Shown piece after piece: positions 1 to 8,841 of a DNA stretch of 64,000 nt. Position numbers and translations under genes: made by a program. The first letter of the stretch is position 1. Every line of letters starts with the position of its first letter. Source of the DNA: Terriglobia bacterium (GTDB lineage: Bacteria; Acidobacteriota; Terriglobia; Terriglobales; Acidobacteriaceae); the NCBI GenBank assembly GCA_020073385.1, contig JAIQFH010000001.1, positions 62,001-126,000 on the forward strand. Direction: 5' to 3'. Under the pieces are notes generated by a model. It ran no database searches. It worked only from the letters and a program-made list of their open reading frames with translations, and had not been told where the DNA came from.

Positions 1-1630
1 CCAGGAACTTCTTGAAGTCGGCATTCGTGACGGGGAACTTGTCGATGTAAAACGAATTTACGTGGATCGGGTGCTCGTGGAAGCGCTGGGGAGAATCCTC
101 CCAAGGATACTGAACATCGACTCCCACGTCGTTCATGCCTTCAATCTCGATGCCAGATACGCGAAAAAGAAAATCAGCCTCGGGAATCTTGATCATCCCG
201 GTAGGAGCGGCGGTCGCTGCCTTGGTGGGCTGAATGGGGACAATTTGCTGGGGCAAAACTTTCCATTCGTGCGAATGATCCGACAGGGGAGTGGCCGTGA
301 GATTCTTCATGGTCGACATCAACGAGACGATCTTTTGATCCGGTGGAGTGTTCGTGACCAGCACTGCACCGTAACCCTTGGCTTCGACTGGGAAGTCGAG
401 CACGGTTCGTCCACCCGGTCGGGCTTCAAGCTTCAGTTCCACACCGTGGTAGAGATCGAAGTAGCGGTAGCCAGGAGCGGAACGAACCTCGATCTGATCC
501 CCTTCGACTGCATATTCATTACGATTCACGATCGTCCAAACAGCTTGCTCGCCCAACGGCCAGCGGCTGGCAAAGACACCGTAACGAAGCATCGGAGCCA
601 TGGGCTCCCAGTTCTTACTCACCAGGAAAGGCGCTATGGCTCGTTCGATGGTGGCGACTCGGCGGGTCGCTTCGGCATCACGCGGAGTGATTCCGTTCCA
701 GATGCCCCAGATGTTCTCCCAACTCTCCCAGCCGACGCCGTTGAAAAAAGCAAACTGCAGATCGTCCGTCTTATCGCGCTTCCAGCGATCGGAGATGTTG
801 ACCATATGCCGGGGCTCAAGCCATTTGTATTTGTCGACCAGAGGCGTAAAGGGAAATTGATATTGCCCCCAGGTCATAACATTCCAGGCGAGCGCTTCAT
901 CGGAGGGGCCGCCCTCCGGCTCAAAGGCAAGCGGGTGACCGGCCTCGTCAGCGGCGAGTGAGAATGCCAGTGGGACGCCATCCTGCGTATCGCCATTGAT
1001 GCCGTCGGCGCCGACTTCCGCCATCAGAGTCGCAATGGCGTAGGGCCACGGCATTCCGGGATCGCGCGTTCCCTGGTCCCACATCATCATCGGGAAAAGA
1101 ACGCGCACGCCTCGCCGATGGAAATCGGCGATCATCTGTTTCACGCCGCTGCCGCCTCCGGGCATGCTGCGAATCATGTCGTGCTGGTTGCGGTTATCGA
1201 TGCCCATGTTGGGGTACGTGGGCCAGATCAACACGGCATCGATTCCGCCATAACGCTTCTCCAGATCGTCGAGATAACGGTCCACCGTGTACTTGCTCGC
1301 GATCGGATCGTAGAAATAACGGTCGTGCACCATCATTTGAGGCTGAATGAATGAGGACTGAGTCCATTGCAGCGCCGGAAGATCGTAGCGCGATCCGTTG
1401 TAGCCGATCCGGATGCGGCGCTCGTTGCGCCAATGGGTGATGTCCGCCAGCCAGGCTTCGTGCTCATTCTGTGTGCATGCCTTTGAGCCGCCTTCCCACA
1501 GGCCGCGCATACTCAGACATTCCGGCACCGGAATCTGCTGTTCTGCGGGAGGGAATTTCGAATCCTGCGCGGAGGCGATTGCGCTCAGTGTGAATATCAG
1601 CAGGGAAAGGTACACCGGATTCGTTCTCAT
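1..1630 (-). CDS. Exported glycoside-hydrolase-like barrel fused to an FGE/SUMF1-like domain (partial)
   Basis: The open frame starts with ATG at 1630 and stays open to the left edge, giving 543 residues with the C-terminus missing. Residues 1-22 are a signal peptide ending in ASAQ. Residues about 60-400 read like a TIM-barrel hydrolase, with IDAVLIWPTYPNMGID, VRVLFPMMMWDQGTRDPG and GADGINGDTQDG, followed by a beta-rich stretch. The last residues in view (NSFYIDKFPVTNADFKKFL) match the opening of formylglycine-generating-enzyme/sulfatase-modifying-factor domains. The start codon overlaps the stop of the PQQ dehydrogenase by one base (TGATG), so the two are probably translationally coupled. 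The substrate is unknown. The FGE-like part may be a structural or hydroxylase-type relative rather than a true sulfatase activator; its catalytic cysteines would lie outside the window. Confidence 0.75.
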   Translation of the reverse strand, partial: MRTNPVYLSLLIFTLSAIASAQDSKFPPAEQQIPVPECLSMRGLWEGGSKACTQNEHEAWLADITHWRNERRIRIGYNGSRYDLPALQWTQSSFIQPQMMVHDRYFYDPIASKYTVDRYLDDLEKRYGGIDAVLIWPTYPNMGIDNRNQHDMIRSMPGGGSGVKQMIADFHRRGVRVLFPMMMWDQGTRDPGMPWPYAIATLMAEVGADGINGDTQDGVPLAFSLAADEAGHPLAFEPEGGPSDEALAWNVMTWGQYQFPFTPLVDKYKWLEPRHMVNISDRWKRDKTDDLQFAFFNGVGWESWENIWGIWNGITPRDAEATRRVATIERAIAPFLVSKNWEPMAPMLRYGVFASRWPLGEQAVWTIVNRNEYAVEGDQIEVRSAPGYRYFDLYHGVELKLEARPGGRTVLDFPVEAKGYGAVLVTNTPPDQKIVSLMSTMKNLTATPLSDHSHEWKVLPQQIVPIQPTKAATAAPTGMIKIPEADFLFRVSGIEIEGMNDVGVDVQYPWEDSPQRFHEHPIHVNSFYIDKFPVTNADFKKFL

Positions 1631-3768
1631 CAATGTTTGCCCTCTTGTGGCAGCGCGAACGCGACGTAGATGCCTCCGGATCCCGATTTTGGATCTTTGC
1701 CGCCGCCGGCTGCGATGACGATGTACTGACGGCCATTCACGGAGTAGGTGATTGGAGTGGCGTTCCCGGCGAATGGAAGCGTAGTCTCCCAGAGGCCCTC
1801 TCCCGTCGATTTATCGAATGCGTGGAATTTCTTGTCGTAGTTGGTTGCGCCGATGAAGAGCAGTCCTCCCGCCGTGACGATCGGGCCACCGTAATTTTCT
1901 GATCCGGTGTTCTTCATTCCTTTGGCCGCGAGTTCGGGATGTTCACCGAAGTTGATCTTCCACTTGTACTCGCGCGTATTCAGATCGATGGCGTTGAGTG
2001 TCCCCCACGGCGGCGCGATGGCGGGATAGCCGTCGGGATCGAGGAATCGGCGGTAACCCGTGAGACGGTATTTCATGCCGGGCAGCGGCGGTCCGGAACT
2101 CGCCAGTTCTCTGTTCTCCCCTGTCAGCAGGAATTCCACTAATCCGTTGACTTGGTCTTCGGAGAGGTTAGGAAATCCCGGCATGCGGCCTTTGCCTCCG
2201 CGGATCGCCGCTGCGATGTCGGCAGGACTTCTGCGGTTGCCGATTCCGTCAAGGGCTGGAATATCAGGCGGCGCGCCACGCATGTTCTCGCCGTGGCAAA
2301 CCGCGCACTGGCTCAGGTAGATCGCCTTGGTGCCGCGCTCTCCTTTGTCTTCGAAAAGCGATGCGGTCCATGCCATCTCATTGGAATTGATGTAAATGAT
2401 GTGGGTGTCGGGGTCGACGGCGGGGCCTCCCCACTCCGCGGCACCGTCAAAGCCGGGGAACACAATCGTATCGGTACCCACGCGGAAAGGAACAAATTGG
2501 CCATCGTGAATCGACGCCCGGAATCGTTCCAAAGCCCACTGGTGTGCCTCGGGAGTGCGCGTCGTCAGCATGTCTTCGGTAAGATTTTGTCTTGCGTAAG
2601 GTGCGGGCCATGTCGGCAGACCCTGCTCGGCGGAGGCAACTTCGCCGGGAAGAATACTCGCCGGATATTTACGATATTCGATGGGGACCAAAGGCTTGCC
2701 AGTGACCCGATCGAAGATAAAGAGGAAGCCTTGCTTGCTCGTCTGAACGACCGCATCGACGGGCTTTCCGTCACGCTTCAACGTAACGAGAACTGGGGCG
2801 GAGGGAAAATCGCGATCCCACAAGTCGTGTCGGACCGCCTGGAAGTGCCAGATTCTTTCGCCGGTCTCCGCGTTCAAGGCGATCAGACAGTTTGCGAACA
2901 GATCATCGCCGACGCGATCAGCACCATAGAAATCAGACGCGGCAGAGCCTGTCGGTACGTAGACGATCCCTCGGCGAACGTCGAGCGCCATGCCGGCCCA
3001 GTTGTTGGCGGCGCCACTGGTCTTCCATGCATCTTTCGGCCAAGTATCGTAGCCGAATTCACCGGGGCGCGGAATTGTGTGGAACGACCAGCGCAGCTTG
3101 CCGGTGCGAACGTCGTACGCGCGTATGTCTCCGGGCGGAGCAGGTAAGGTTTCCGGATTGCGGCCGCCAACGATGATCAGGTCTTTGTAAACAACTCCGG
3201 GACTGGTCAGCGAGATGGATTGAAAGCGAGGCTCGCGCCCGAGATTTTCCTGCAGATCGACGCGACCGTCGGCTCCGAAAGACGGGATCGGCTTGCCTGT
3301 CTTCGCGTCGAGCGCATAGAGGAAGTTCATTACCCCGACCAGGATCCGCTTGTCATCCTTGTCAGACCAGTACGCGAGTCCGCGATCTGGTTGCAGGCCT
3401 TTGATCCCCGAGTCGAATTTCCAAAGTTCTTTTCCTGTGGCGGCATCAACCGCAATGATCTTTTGCGTCGGGCTGATTCCGTAGAGCACTCCGTCTACAA
3501 CCAGCGGACTGGTTTGCAGGCCGCCCTGCTCGCCGGTGTCATAGGTCCAGGCGACCTGCAGTTGCTTCACGTTGGAGCGATTGATCTGGGCGAGCGGCGA
3601 ATAGTGCTGGAATTCCGGGGATCCGCCATAAACGGGCCAATCTCGCGACTCGAGCGAGGAGTTGTCCGTGGGATGCGCTCGCGCTGTGTGCACAGCGAGA
3701 GCAGAAGCAAGCATGAGAGTGGTAAGAAGGGAAACAGAGAGAACCCCGGGACTCTGCATGCGCCACAA
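1630..3768 (-). CDS. PQQ-dependent dehydrogenase with inserted cytochrome c domain
   Basis: This is a 712-residue periplasmic quinoprotein, probably oxidising a sugar or alcohol and passing electrons to its own heme. A signal peptide (residues 1-31) precedes beta-propeller blades with the typical A-x-D-x-x-T-G-K-x-x-W repeats, for example AVDAATGKELWKFD, and a family-typical HDLWDRDFPSAP segment. A heme c site CAVCH lies at residues 488-492 with a candidate axial Met at 529. The cytochrome domain is inserted between propeller blades: the final blades (YKWKINFGEHPELAAKG to the end) follow it. The sequence resembles the glucose/quinate dehydrogenase branch more than methanol dehydrogenases, but the substrate cannot be read from it. 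It is the first gene of a two-gene unit with the barrel-FGE gene. An internal ATG (M4) is an alternative start. Confidence 0.88.
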   Translation of the reverse strand: MWRMQSPGVLSVSLLTTLMLASALAVHTARAHPTDNSSLESRDWPVYGGSPEFQHYSPLAQINRSNVKQLQVAWTYDTGEQGGLQTSPLVVDGVLYGISPTQKIIAVDAATGKELWKFDSGIKGLQPDRGLAYWSDKDDKRILVGVMNFLYALDAKTGKPIPSFGADGRVDLQENLGREPRFQSISLTSPGVVYKDLIIVGGRNPETLPAPPGDIRAYDVRTGKLRWSFHTIPRPGEFGYDTWPKDAWKTSGAANNWAGMALDVRRGIVYVPTGSAASDFYGADRVGDDLFANCLIALNAETGERIWHFQAVRHDLWDRDFPSAPVLVTLKRDGKPVDAVVQTSKQGFLFIFDRVTGKPLVPIEYRKYPASILPGEVASAEQGLPTWPAPYARQNLTEDMLTTRTPEAHQWALERFRASIHDGQFVPFRVGTDTIVFPGFDGAAEWGGPAVDPDTHIIYINSNEMAWTASLFEDKGERGTKAIYLSQCAVCHGENMRGAPPDIPALDGIGNRRSPADIAAAIRGGKGRMPGFPNLSEDQVNGLVEFLLTGENRELASSGPPLPGMKYRLTGYRRFLDPDGYPAIAPPWGTLNAIDLNTREYKWKINFGEHPELAAKGMKNTGSENYGGPIVTAGGLLFIGATNYDKKFHAFDKSTGEGLWETTLPFAGNATPITYSVNGRQYIVIAAGGGKDPKSGSGGIYVAFALPQEGKH

Positions 3769-3839
3769 TTTATATTGTTTGGGCGCTCAGTGCCACTCCA
3801 ACGGCGTCTCCTCGGTCCGCTTTCAAGATCATAGCCGCC

Positions 3840-3855
3840 TGTGATTTGAATCACA
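3840..3855. promoter_or_regulatory. CRP/FNR-type palindrome in a divergent promoter region
   Basis: TGTGATTTGAATCACA is a TGTGA-N6-TCACA dyad, which also reads as GTGAT-N4-ATCAC. It lies midway between the divergent PQQ dehydrogenase (start 3768) and acyl-CoA dehydrogenase (start 3918). The dyad fits a site for a CRP/FNR-family dimer; which member binds is not known. Similar dyads occur at 30842 and 31777. Confidence 0.6.
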
Positions 3856-3917
3856 GACCCTCGCTTGACCCAACGTCAGAATCGCTTCCGAGCCTTTACG
3901 GCAACAAGGAGAGGTGT

Positions 3918-6131
3918 ATGGCGACTGCGAGCCCGGTGCAACCAGAAACCTTGCGTACTTTGCCCACGGATGCGGCGCGTCAGGTGCAGTGGGGATTTGC
4001 GGATCGCTTCGACTTGCAGATGCTGGTGCAGGCGACTCGGGCGGTGGCACGCGGTCCAGTGGCGCGACTGGTAGCTAATGGCGGGCGGAATTCCCATGAG
4101 TGGACCGATGGGAAGGCCTCGCTGCTGGAAGCATTCGATGAGGCGGGAATCACGGCGGTCTTCATGAATCCGGAAGAGGGCGGACTGTTCGCCGGTCCAA
4201 AAAATCTGGCACTCGCACTTGTGGCGTTCGAACTGTCGTGGGTCGACGGCGGGGCGGCCACGGCGAGTCTGGCCGGTTGCCTGGCACTGGCGCCGATACA
4301 TGAGCGCGGCACGCCCGAGCAGCAGAGCCACTACATGAAGCTTGCGGCCCCGGCGCAGCCTGGGGAGGACCGCAAGCCTTTGCGAGGAGCATTTTGTTTG
4401 ACCGAGCCGATCCCTTATGTCGGCGTTGATACGGGCATGCTCAACGGGAAAGTGAGAATCGTGGAGTGGAAGGATGGGGAAGAACCGCTGCTGCAAGTGG
4501 AGAAGCGCGGACGGTTCATCACCAACATCGGATTCGCTAATTTCGTTACAGCTGCGGTGGATTCGGACGACGAGCGAATCAAGGGCAGCTGCATGGTCAT
4601 TTTGGAAGAAGGTGATCCGGGAGTTTTCGATCGCGGAACGCCGACCAGGAAGATGGTGCACCAGCTCTCATCGACGGGAGACCCGATCTTCAACTTGCGG
4701 GTGCCTGCCACTCGGATTATCGGCGGATACGAGATCAAAGACGGCGTTCTGATTCCCCGATTCAATCACAGCGAGATTATCGAGGCGGTGTTCCGGAGAA
4801 CGAGGGTGACCGTTGGGGTGATGACCGCGGCAAAGCTTCTGTCCGCGGTGGAACCGGTCATTCGCTATCAGCGCGGAAGATTTCGCGGCGCGGAAACCGC
4901 TAGCCCGGGATCGGTACGCTATGAGCTCGGCTTGCAGGCAAGGCAGGACTCGCTCCACCGGCTTGCCGACGTCTGGGCCACGGGTGAGGCGAGTGCTTCT
5001 CTTGGCTTTGCGGCCGCCCGGGCCTTTGATGAACTGGATCCTCTTGAAAAAGAGATGGAGACACTGTACGTGGGCCGGGGAATCGTGGGGGCAAAGGCCA
5101 AGATGAAGCTCCTGCGGGAGGCAGCGGATCGAGCCGGGGCTCTCTTGCAGTTGCCAACCGGCGACGCCCGAAGGGGCGCTCTGAAGTCCGAATTGTTGCT
5201 GCGCTTTGTTGCGCTGGATTCGTTGGCTGATGTTCTATGCCCTGCGGCGAAGTTGTGGAATACCGGGTGCGGCGCACAGATGATGCGCGAGGCCGTGAGC
5301 CTGATGGGCGGTTACGGCATCACCGAAGACTGTCCGGGATTCCTTGGCAATAAATGGATGGACGCGCAACTCGAGGCGACTTACGAAGGGCCGGAGGCAG
5401 TGCAGCGCCGTCAACTCTCAGTCACGATGACGAATCCGGTGTTCGTGGCGCAGTTCCGTAGCTGGATCCGGGAGATGCGCAGCATTGCGTCGGAACATCC
5501 GGGAACGGGAGCGTGCGCTCTCGCGACAGCGATGACGATGTGGCTCTGGACGCTCGACCACTTGCAGCATAGTAAAGATGCTGACGGTGGCAAGCTGTAT
5601 CAAAGCGCGCGCCAGGGTGTGACGTTTCCGCTCGCAGACGCTCTGTGCTGGCTGCTCGCCGCTCGTTGCCAGATTCTTGACGTGCTGCGTTTGGAGAGAG
5701 AAGGCGCAGCGGATTCATCCATCGCCGAGGGTTTGTCCGGCCTCGTCAATTTCCTCAGCGATCTCTGCCACGTGCAGTCGGCGCGGGCCAGCGGCGAGGT
5801 GGCGCGCATCTGTGCGGAGTTAGTTTTCGGATATAACCGGCATCCTGCGTGGGATGAGCAAGGTACTCGCGGATGCTGGCACGAAGATGAATTGGATTCA
5901 CTCGAAGGCATCATGCCGGGAATCAATTCCTACGGGTTTGACATCATCGGCCGAGACGGTTCACACCCGAAGAAGGCCGGCCCATGCGTGACTTGCCCGG
6001 GAGAAAGTCCGTTTCTCTCGCTGCAGACCAAGCTGGCCGGCTGCCTCACAGGATCGCGGTTGGCCAAGGATCGTGCCGCCGAAGCGATTTCGAAGATCAT
6101 GATTCCTGAGGCGCTGGATTATCCGGTATGA
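3918..6131 (+). CDS. Long acyl-CoA dehydrogenase family protein
   Basis: This is a 737-residue flavoprotein of the acyl-CoA dehydrogenase superfamily, expected to oxidise an acyl-CoA thioester and pass electrons to ETF. The core shows FCLTEPIPYVGVDTG, an FAD-domain segment LMGGYGITEDCPG and YEGPEA, where the Glu stands in the usual catalytic-base region. A C-terminal extension of about 180 residues makes it longer than the 380-600 residues common in the family. I chose ATG 3918 over the upstream ATG at 3846 because a good Shine-Dalgarno (AAGGAGAGG) precedes it and the CRP/FNR palindrome lies just before 3856. It overlaps the next gene by ATGA, so it probably feeds the quinone-reducing FixCX fusion directly. 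Confidence 0.88.
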   Translation: MATASPVQPETLRTLPTDAARQVQWGFADRFDLQMLVQATRAVARGPVARLVANGGRNSHEWTDGKASLLEAFDEAGITAVFMNPEEGGLFAGPKNLALALVAFELSWVDGGAATASLAGCLALAPIHERGTPEQQSHYMKLAAPAQPGEDRKPLRGAFCLTEPIPYVGVDTGMLNGKVRIVEWKDGEEPLLQVEKRGRFITNIGFANFVTAAVDSDDERIKGSCMVILEEGDPGVFDRGTPTRKMVHQLSSTGDPIFNLRVPATRIIGGYEIKDGVLIPRFNHSEIIEAVFRRTRVTVGVMTAAKLLSAVEPVIRYQRGRFRGAETASPGSVRYELGLQARQDSLHRLADVWATGEASASLGFAAARAFDELDPLEKEMETLYVGRGIVGAKAKMKLLREAADRAGALLQLPTGDARRGALKSELLLRFVALDSLADVLCPAAKLWNTGCGAQMMREAVSLMGGYGITEDCPGFLGNKWMDAQLEATYEGPEAVQRRQLSVTMTNPVFVAQFRSWIREMRSIASEHPGTGACALATAMTMWLWTLDHLQHSKDADGGKLYQSARQGVTFPLADALCWLLAARCQILDVLRLEREGAADSSIAEGLSGLVNFLSDLCHVQSARASGEVARICAELVFGYNRHPAWDEQGTRGCWHEDELDSLEGIMPGINSYGFDIIGRDGSHPKKAGPCVTCPGESPFLSLQTKLAGCLTGSRLAKDRAAEAISKIMIPEALDYPV

Positions 6132-7978
6132 GCGCTTCCGCTCCAACTTCATCCACCGCTGTCGAGCGGCAGCAGATGTCGGTGGACATCGCGGGGGTAG
6201 GCTTCGGACCTGCGATGGGCGGATTCTTGACCACGCTCTCCCGCAAGCTTCTGAATGACGACGGCACGCCACGATTCGAAAGCGCGGTGTCCCCAGGTCT
6301 ACCTCTGCAGGTGATCTGCTACGAGCGGGCGGATGGGCTCGGTTTCGGTGTGTCGGGAGCCGTGACGCGGGCGCGCGGAATCCGTGCGAGCTTTCCAGGG
6401 ATTGATCTCTCGCAGATCCCCATGGCCGTGCCGGTGTCACGCGAGAAACTTGTTTATCTACTGGATCCGATCGGGTCCAGCCGACGCTCCCTCGTGTTTC
6501 GGGCGAAGGATCGATTGATCCGCGGGTTCGGGTCGATTGTTGGTTTGCGCGACCACGCCGTCGAACTGCCCTTTACTCCAAAGTTCATGCGTAAAGACGA
6601 CGGCATGATCTTCTCGCTCGGCCAGTTCAATCAGTGGGTGAGTGAACAAGTGACTAGCTCCGGCGCGGTTCAACTCTGGCCGGGCATGCCGGTGAGCGAA
6701 CCGCTGATTGAGCACGATGCTGTTTGCGGTCTACGCCTGATCGATCAGGGATTAAGTGTGGATGGCGCCCCTGCTGAGGGATTCATGCCCGGCATGGACG
6801 TTCGCGCTTCTCTCACAGTCGTGGCGGATGGGCCGGTAGGCGCTGTGGGACGCAAGATCGACTCGACTTTCGGACTGCCGGAGGGTCATGAGCATCGAGA
6901 GTGGGCTCTCGGCATGAAGATGGTCGTCGAGTTGCGCGAGGACTCGGGCCTCGAACCGGGAACCGTGCTGCACACGATCGGATTCCCCGAGCCGGAGATT
7001 TTCGGATTCCTTTACGTGCATCCCGAGCGATTGGCGTCGGTGGGTATCTTCATCCCGTCTTGGTTCCAAAACCCCGTTCGCACGGCGTATCGCTACCTGC
7101 AGCATTTCATGTTGCATCCCTACTTGTGGCGGCATTTGCGAGGCGGCACTTTGAGATCCTGGGGAGCGAAATCTCTGCAGGAATCTGGCCGGTATGGGGA
7201 GCCATTTCTCGCCGGAGACGGTTACGCGCGCATCGGCGAGGGCTCGGGCAGTACTAATATCCTCGCGAACTCGGGAGTGGATGAGGCGTGGACCACCGGC
7301 GTCCAACTGGCGGAAGCCGTCATTGAGCTGTTGGAAACGAAGAGGCCATTCACGCGCGAGAACCTTGAACAAACGTACGTCCGACGCCGACGCGAGAGTT
7401 GGGTCGACAAAGAGTCTAGAGCCGCTGCGGACGCCCGCAATGGCTTTCAACACGGCGTGATCGCCGGCTTGATCGGCACCGCTCTGGCGGGATTTACGGG
7501 AGGAGCGGTTGCGCTCGGGCCACGCTCTAAGGCCACGGCTGCATCTTCGTTGAAAAAGAGCTACAGCTCACGAATCGCTCCTGCCGAATTAAAGAGATTG
7601 CAGGAGGAATGCGCGGCACAGGGAATTGCCTTGCATGATCGCATCATGGACCGCTGTGGATGGCCACAGATCCCGTTCGATGGCAAGCTACTGATTTCTC
7701 ACCAGGATGTGCTGCTAATGGGTGGTAGCGTTCAGGCCCCTCCGGGGTATGCCAATCACGTAATCTTCGTTCGCCCTGAGTTATGCCGAGAGTGCGAATC
7801 GAAGTTATGCGTCGAGATGTGCTCGGGACAAGCGATCACACGCGGCGACGACGGCGTCCCTGCCTTTGACCGCGAGAAGTGTGTCTACTGCGGAGCGTGC
7901 CTGTGGAACTGCAACAGTAGGGAAGGGAATGTGGACTTCAGAGCGGGAGCCGGCGGATTGCACTCCACGCTCAACTGA
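6128..7978 (+). CDS. ETF:quinone oxidoreductase, FixC-FixX-type fusion
   Basis: This 616-residue flavoprotein is predicted to carry electrons from ETF to the quinone pool at the membrane. An N-terminal dinucleotide-binding segment (GVGFGPAMGG, an unusual form of GxGxxG) is followed by the FixC-like body and a long ETF-QO-type middle. The C-terminus is ferredoxin-like, with CRECESKLCVEMC at about residue 553 and CVYCGACLWNC at about 585. The cysteine spacing matches FixX, so FixC and FixX appear fused in one chain. It sits between the acyl-CoA dehydrogenase (4-base overlap) and etfB. Confidence 0.87.
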   Translation: MSASAPTSSTAVERQQMSVDIAGVGFGPAMGGFLTTLSRKLLNDDGTPRFESAVSPGLPLQVICYERADGLGFGVSGAVTRARGIRASFPGIDLSQIPMAVPVSREKLVYLLDPIGSSRRSLVFRAKDRLIRGFGSIVGLRDHAVELPFTPKFMRKDDGMIFSLGQFNQWVSEQVTSSGAVQLWPGMPVSEPLIEHDAVCGLRLIDQGLSVDGAPAEGFMPGMDVRASLTVVADGPVGAVGRKIDSTFGLPEGHEHREWALGMKMVVELREDSGLEPGTVLHTIGFPEPEIFGFLYVHPERLASVGIFIPSWFQNPVRTAYRYLQHFMLHPYLWRHLRGGTLRSWGAKSLQESGRYGEPFLAGDGYARIGEGSGSTNILANSGVDEAWTTGVQLAEAVIELLETKRPFTRENLEQTYVRRRRESWVDKESRAAADARNGFQHGVIAGLIGTALAGFTGGAVALGPRSKATAASSLKKSYSSRIAPAELKRLQEECAAQGIALHDRIMDRCGWPQIPFDGKLLISHQDVLLMGGSVQAPPGYANHVIFVRPELCRECESKLCVEMCSGQAITRGDDGVPAFDREKCVYCGACLWNCNSREGNVDFRAGAGGLHSTLN

Positions 7979-8011
7979 AGGAAGGGGATTCAAGGATCCA
8001 ACTTTCAAGTT

Positions 8012-8821
8012 ATGAGTAATGTCTATCACATCGTTGTCTGCGCAGGAATTGTGCCCGATCCCCTGCAAACGCTTGAGCCGATCACCACGCCGACCGGACC
8101 GGCCCTGAAGAACGAGATGATGTTGCCGGCTGTTCTCGACCCCTGGTCCGGGCACGCGCTCTACGAGGCGACGAATCTGGCCGCACATTTTCCGGGGAGC
8201 AAGGTGTGGCTGGTCAGCGCCGCACCTAAGGCGAAGCTGCAGCAAGTGATGATGAATGTGGCGCAGAAGGCGAGCTTCGAACTGATTCCGATCGACGTCC
8301 CCGCGAACGGGTTCGCGGACGCGCACTCTGTGGCCAAGATTTTGGGCGAGGCGATTCAGACCATTGCAGGCCTCGACCGTTCACGCCTGCTTCTTTTTGG
8401 AGGGTGGGAGTCTGCTTCGCGCGGCGCGGGCGTCACCATGCAATTGGTGGGTGAGCGCCTGGGAATCCGCGATCAATTTCAGGGTGTCGATCAGCTCACA
8501 GTGCAGAACGACGGTAGTCTTGAGATCCTGGAACGTATCGAAGGCGGCCGTCACCTGGTTTCGACCTGCCAAGGTCCTCCTGCTTTGCTGGGATGGGCGA
8601 CGGGGAATTTGCCGGAACCGAAAAACAATCCGCAAGTCGGAATGGCGAATATGCGAGCCATTATGCCGGCACTGCAGAAAGCCAAGCCCGCGTCACTCTT
8701 TCAGAATGTTCGCTATGTCAGCGTGACGCCGCCGAAACAACAGCGGCAAACCCGCGTGGTGAAAGATCGGTCCGTGGATGAAATTGCGGCGGAACTCGCT
8801 GAGTGGATTGTGCAAAGCTAG
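8012..8821 (+). CDS. etfB: Electron transfer flavoprotein, beta subunit (divergent)
   Basis: This 269-residue protein is EtfB/FixA-like: an N-terminal VVCAGIVPDP strand-loop, the ALYEATNLAAHFPGSKVWLVS Rossmann-like segment, and LLFGGWESASRGAGVTMQ where ETF-beta has its nucleotide-binding loop. With EtfA it should form the soluble dimer that takes electrons from the dehydrogenase upstream and gives them to the FixCX fusion. It is more divergent than housekeeping EtfB. The spacing of 33 bases from fixCX and the etfA start just after its stop support one operon. Confidence 0.85.
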   Translation: MSNVYHIVVCAGIVPDPLQTLEPITTPTGPALKNEMMLPAVLDPWSGHALYEATNLAAHFPGSKVWLVSAAPKAKLQQVMMNVAQKASFELIPIDVPANGFADAHSVAKILGEAIQTIAGLDRSRLLLFGGWESASRGAGVTMQLVGERLGIRDQFQGVDQLTVQNDGSLEILERIEGGRHLVSTCQGPPALLGWATGNLPEPKNNPQVGMANMRAIMPALQKAKPASLFQNVRYVSVTPPKQQRQTRVVKDRSVDEIAAELAEWIVQS

Positions 8822-8841
8822 CGGTCGCGGTAAAGGAACTC

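Noticed and set aside
62-961. Open frame of 299 codons on the plus strand
   Set aside because: Antisense to the barrel-FGE gene, whose own frame carries clear motifs across the whole region.
2152-3147. Open frame of 331 codons on the plus strand
   Set aside because: It lies wholly inside the PQQ dehydrogenase on the other strand and shows no motif or start signal; it reflects GC-rich codon use.
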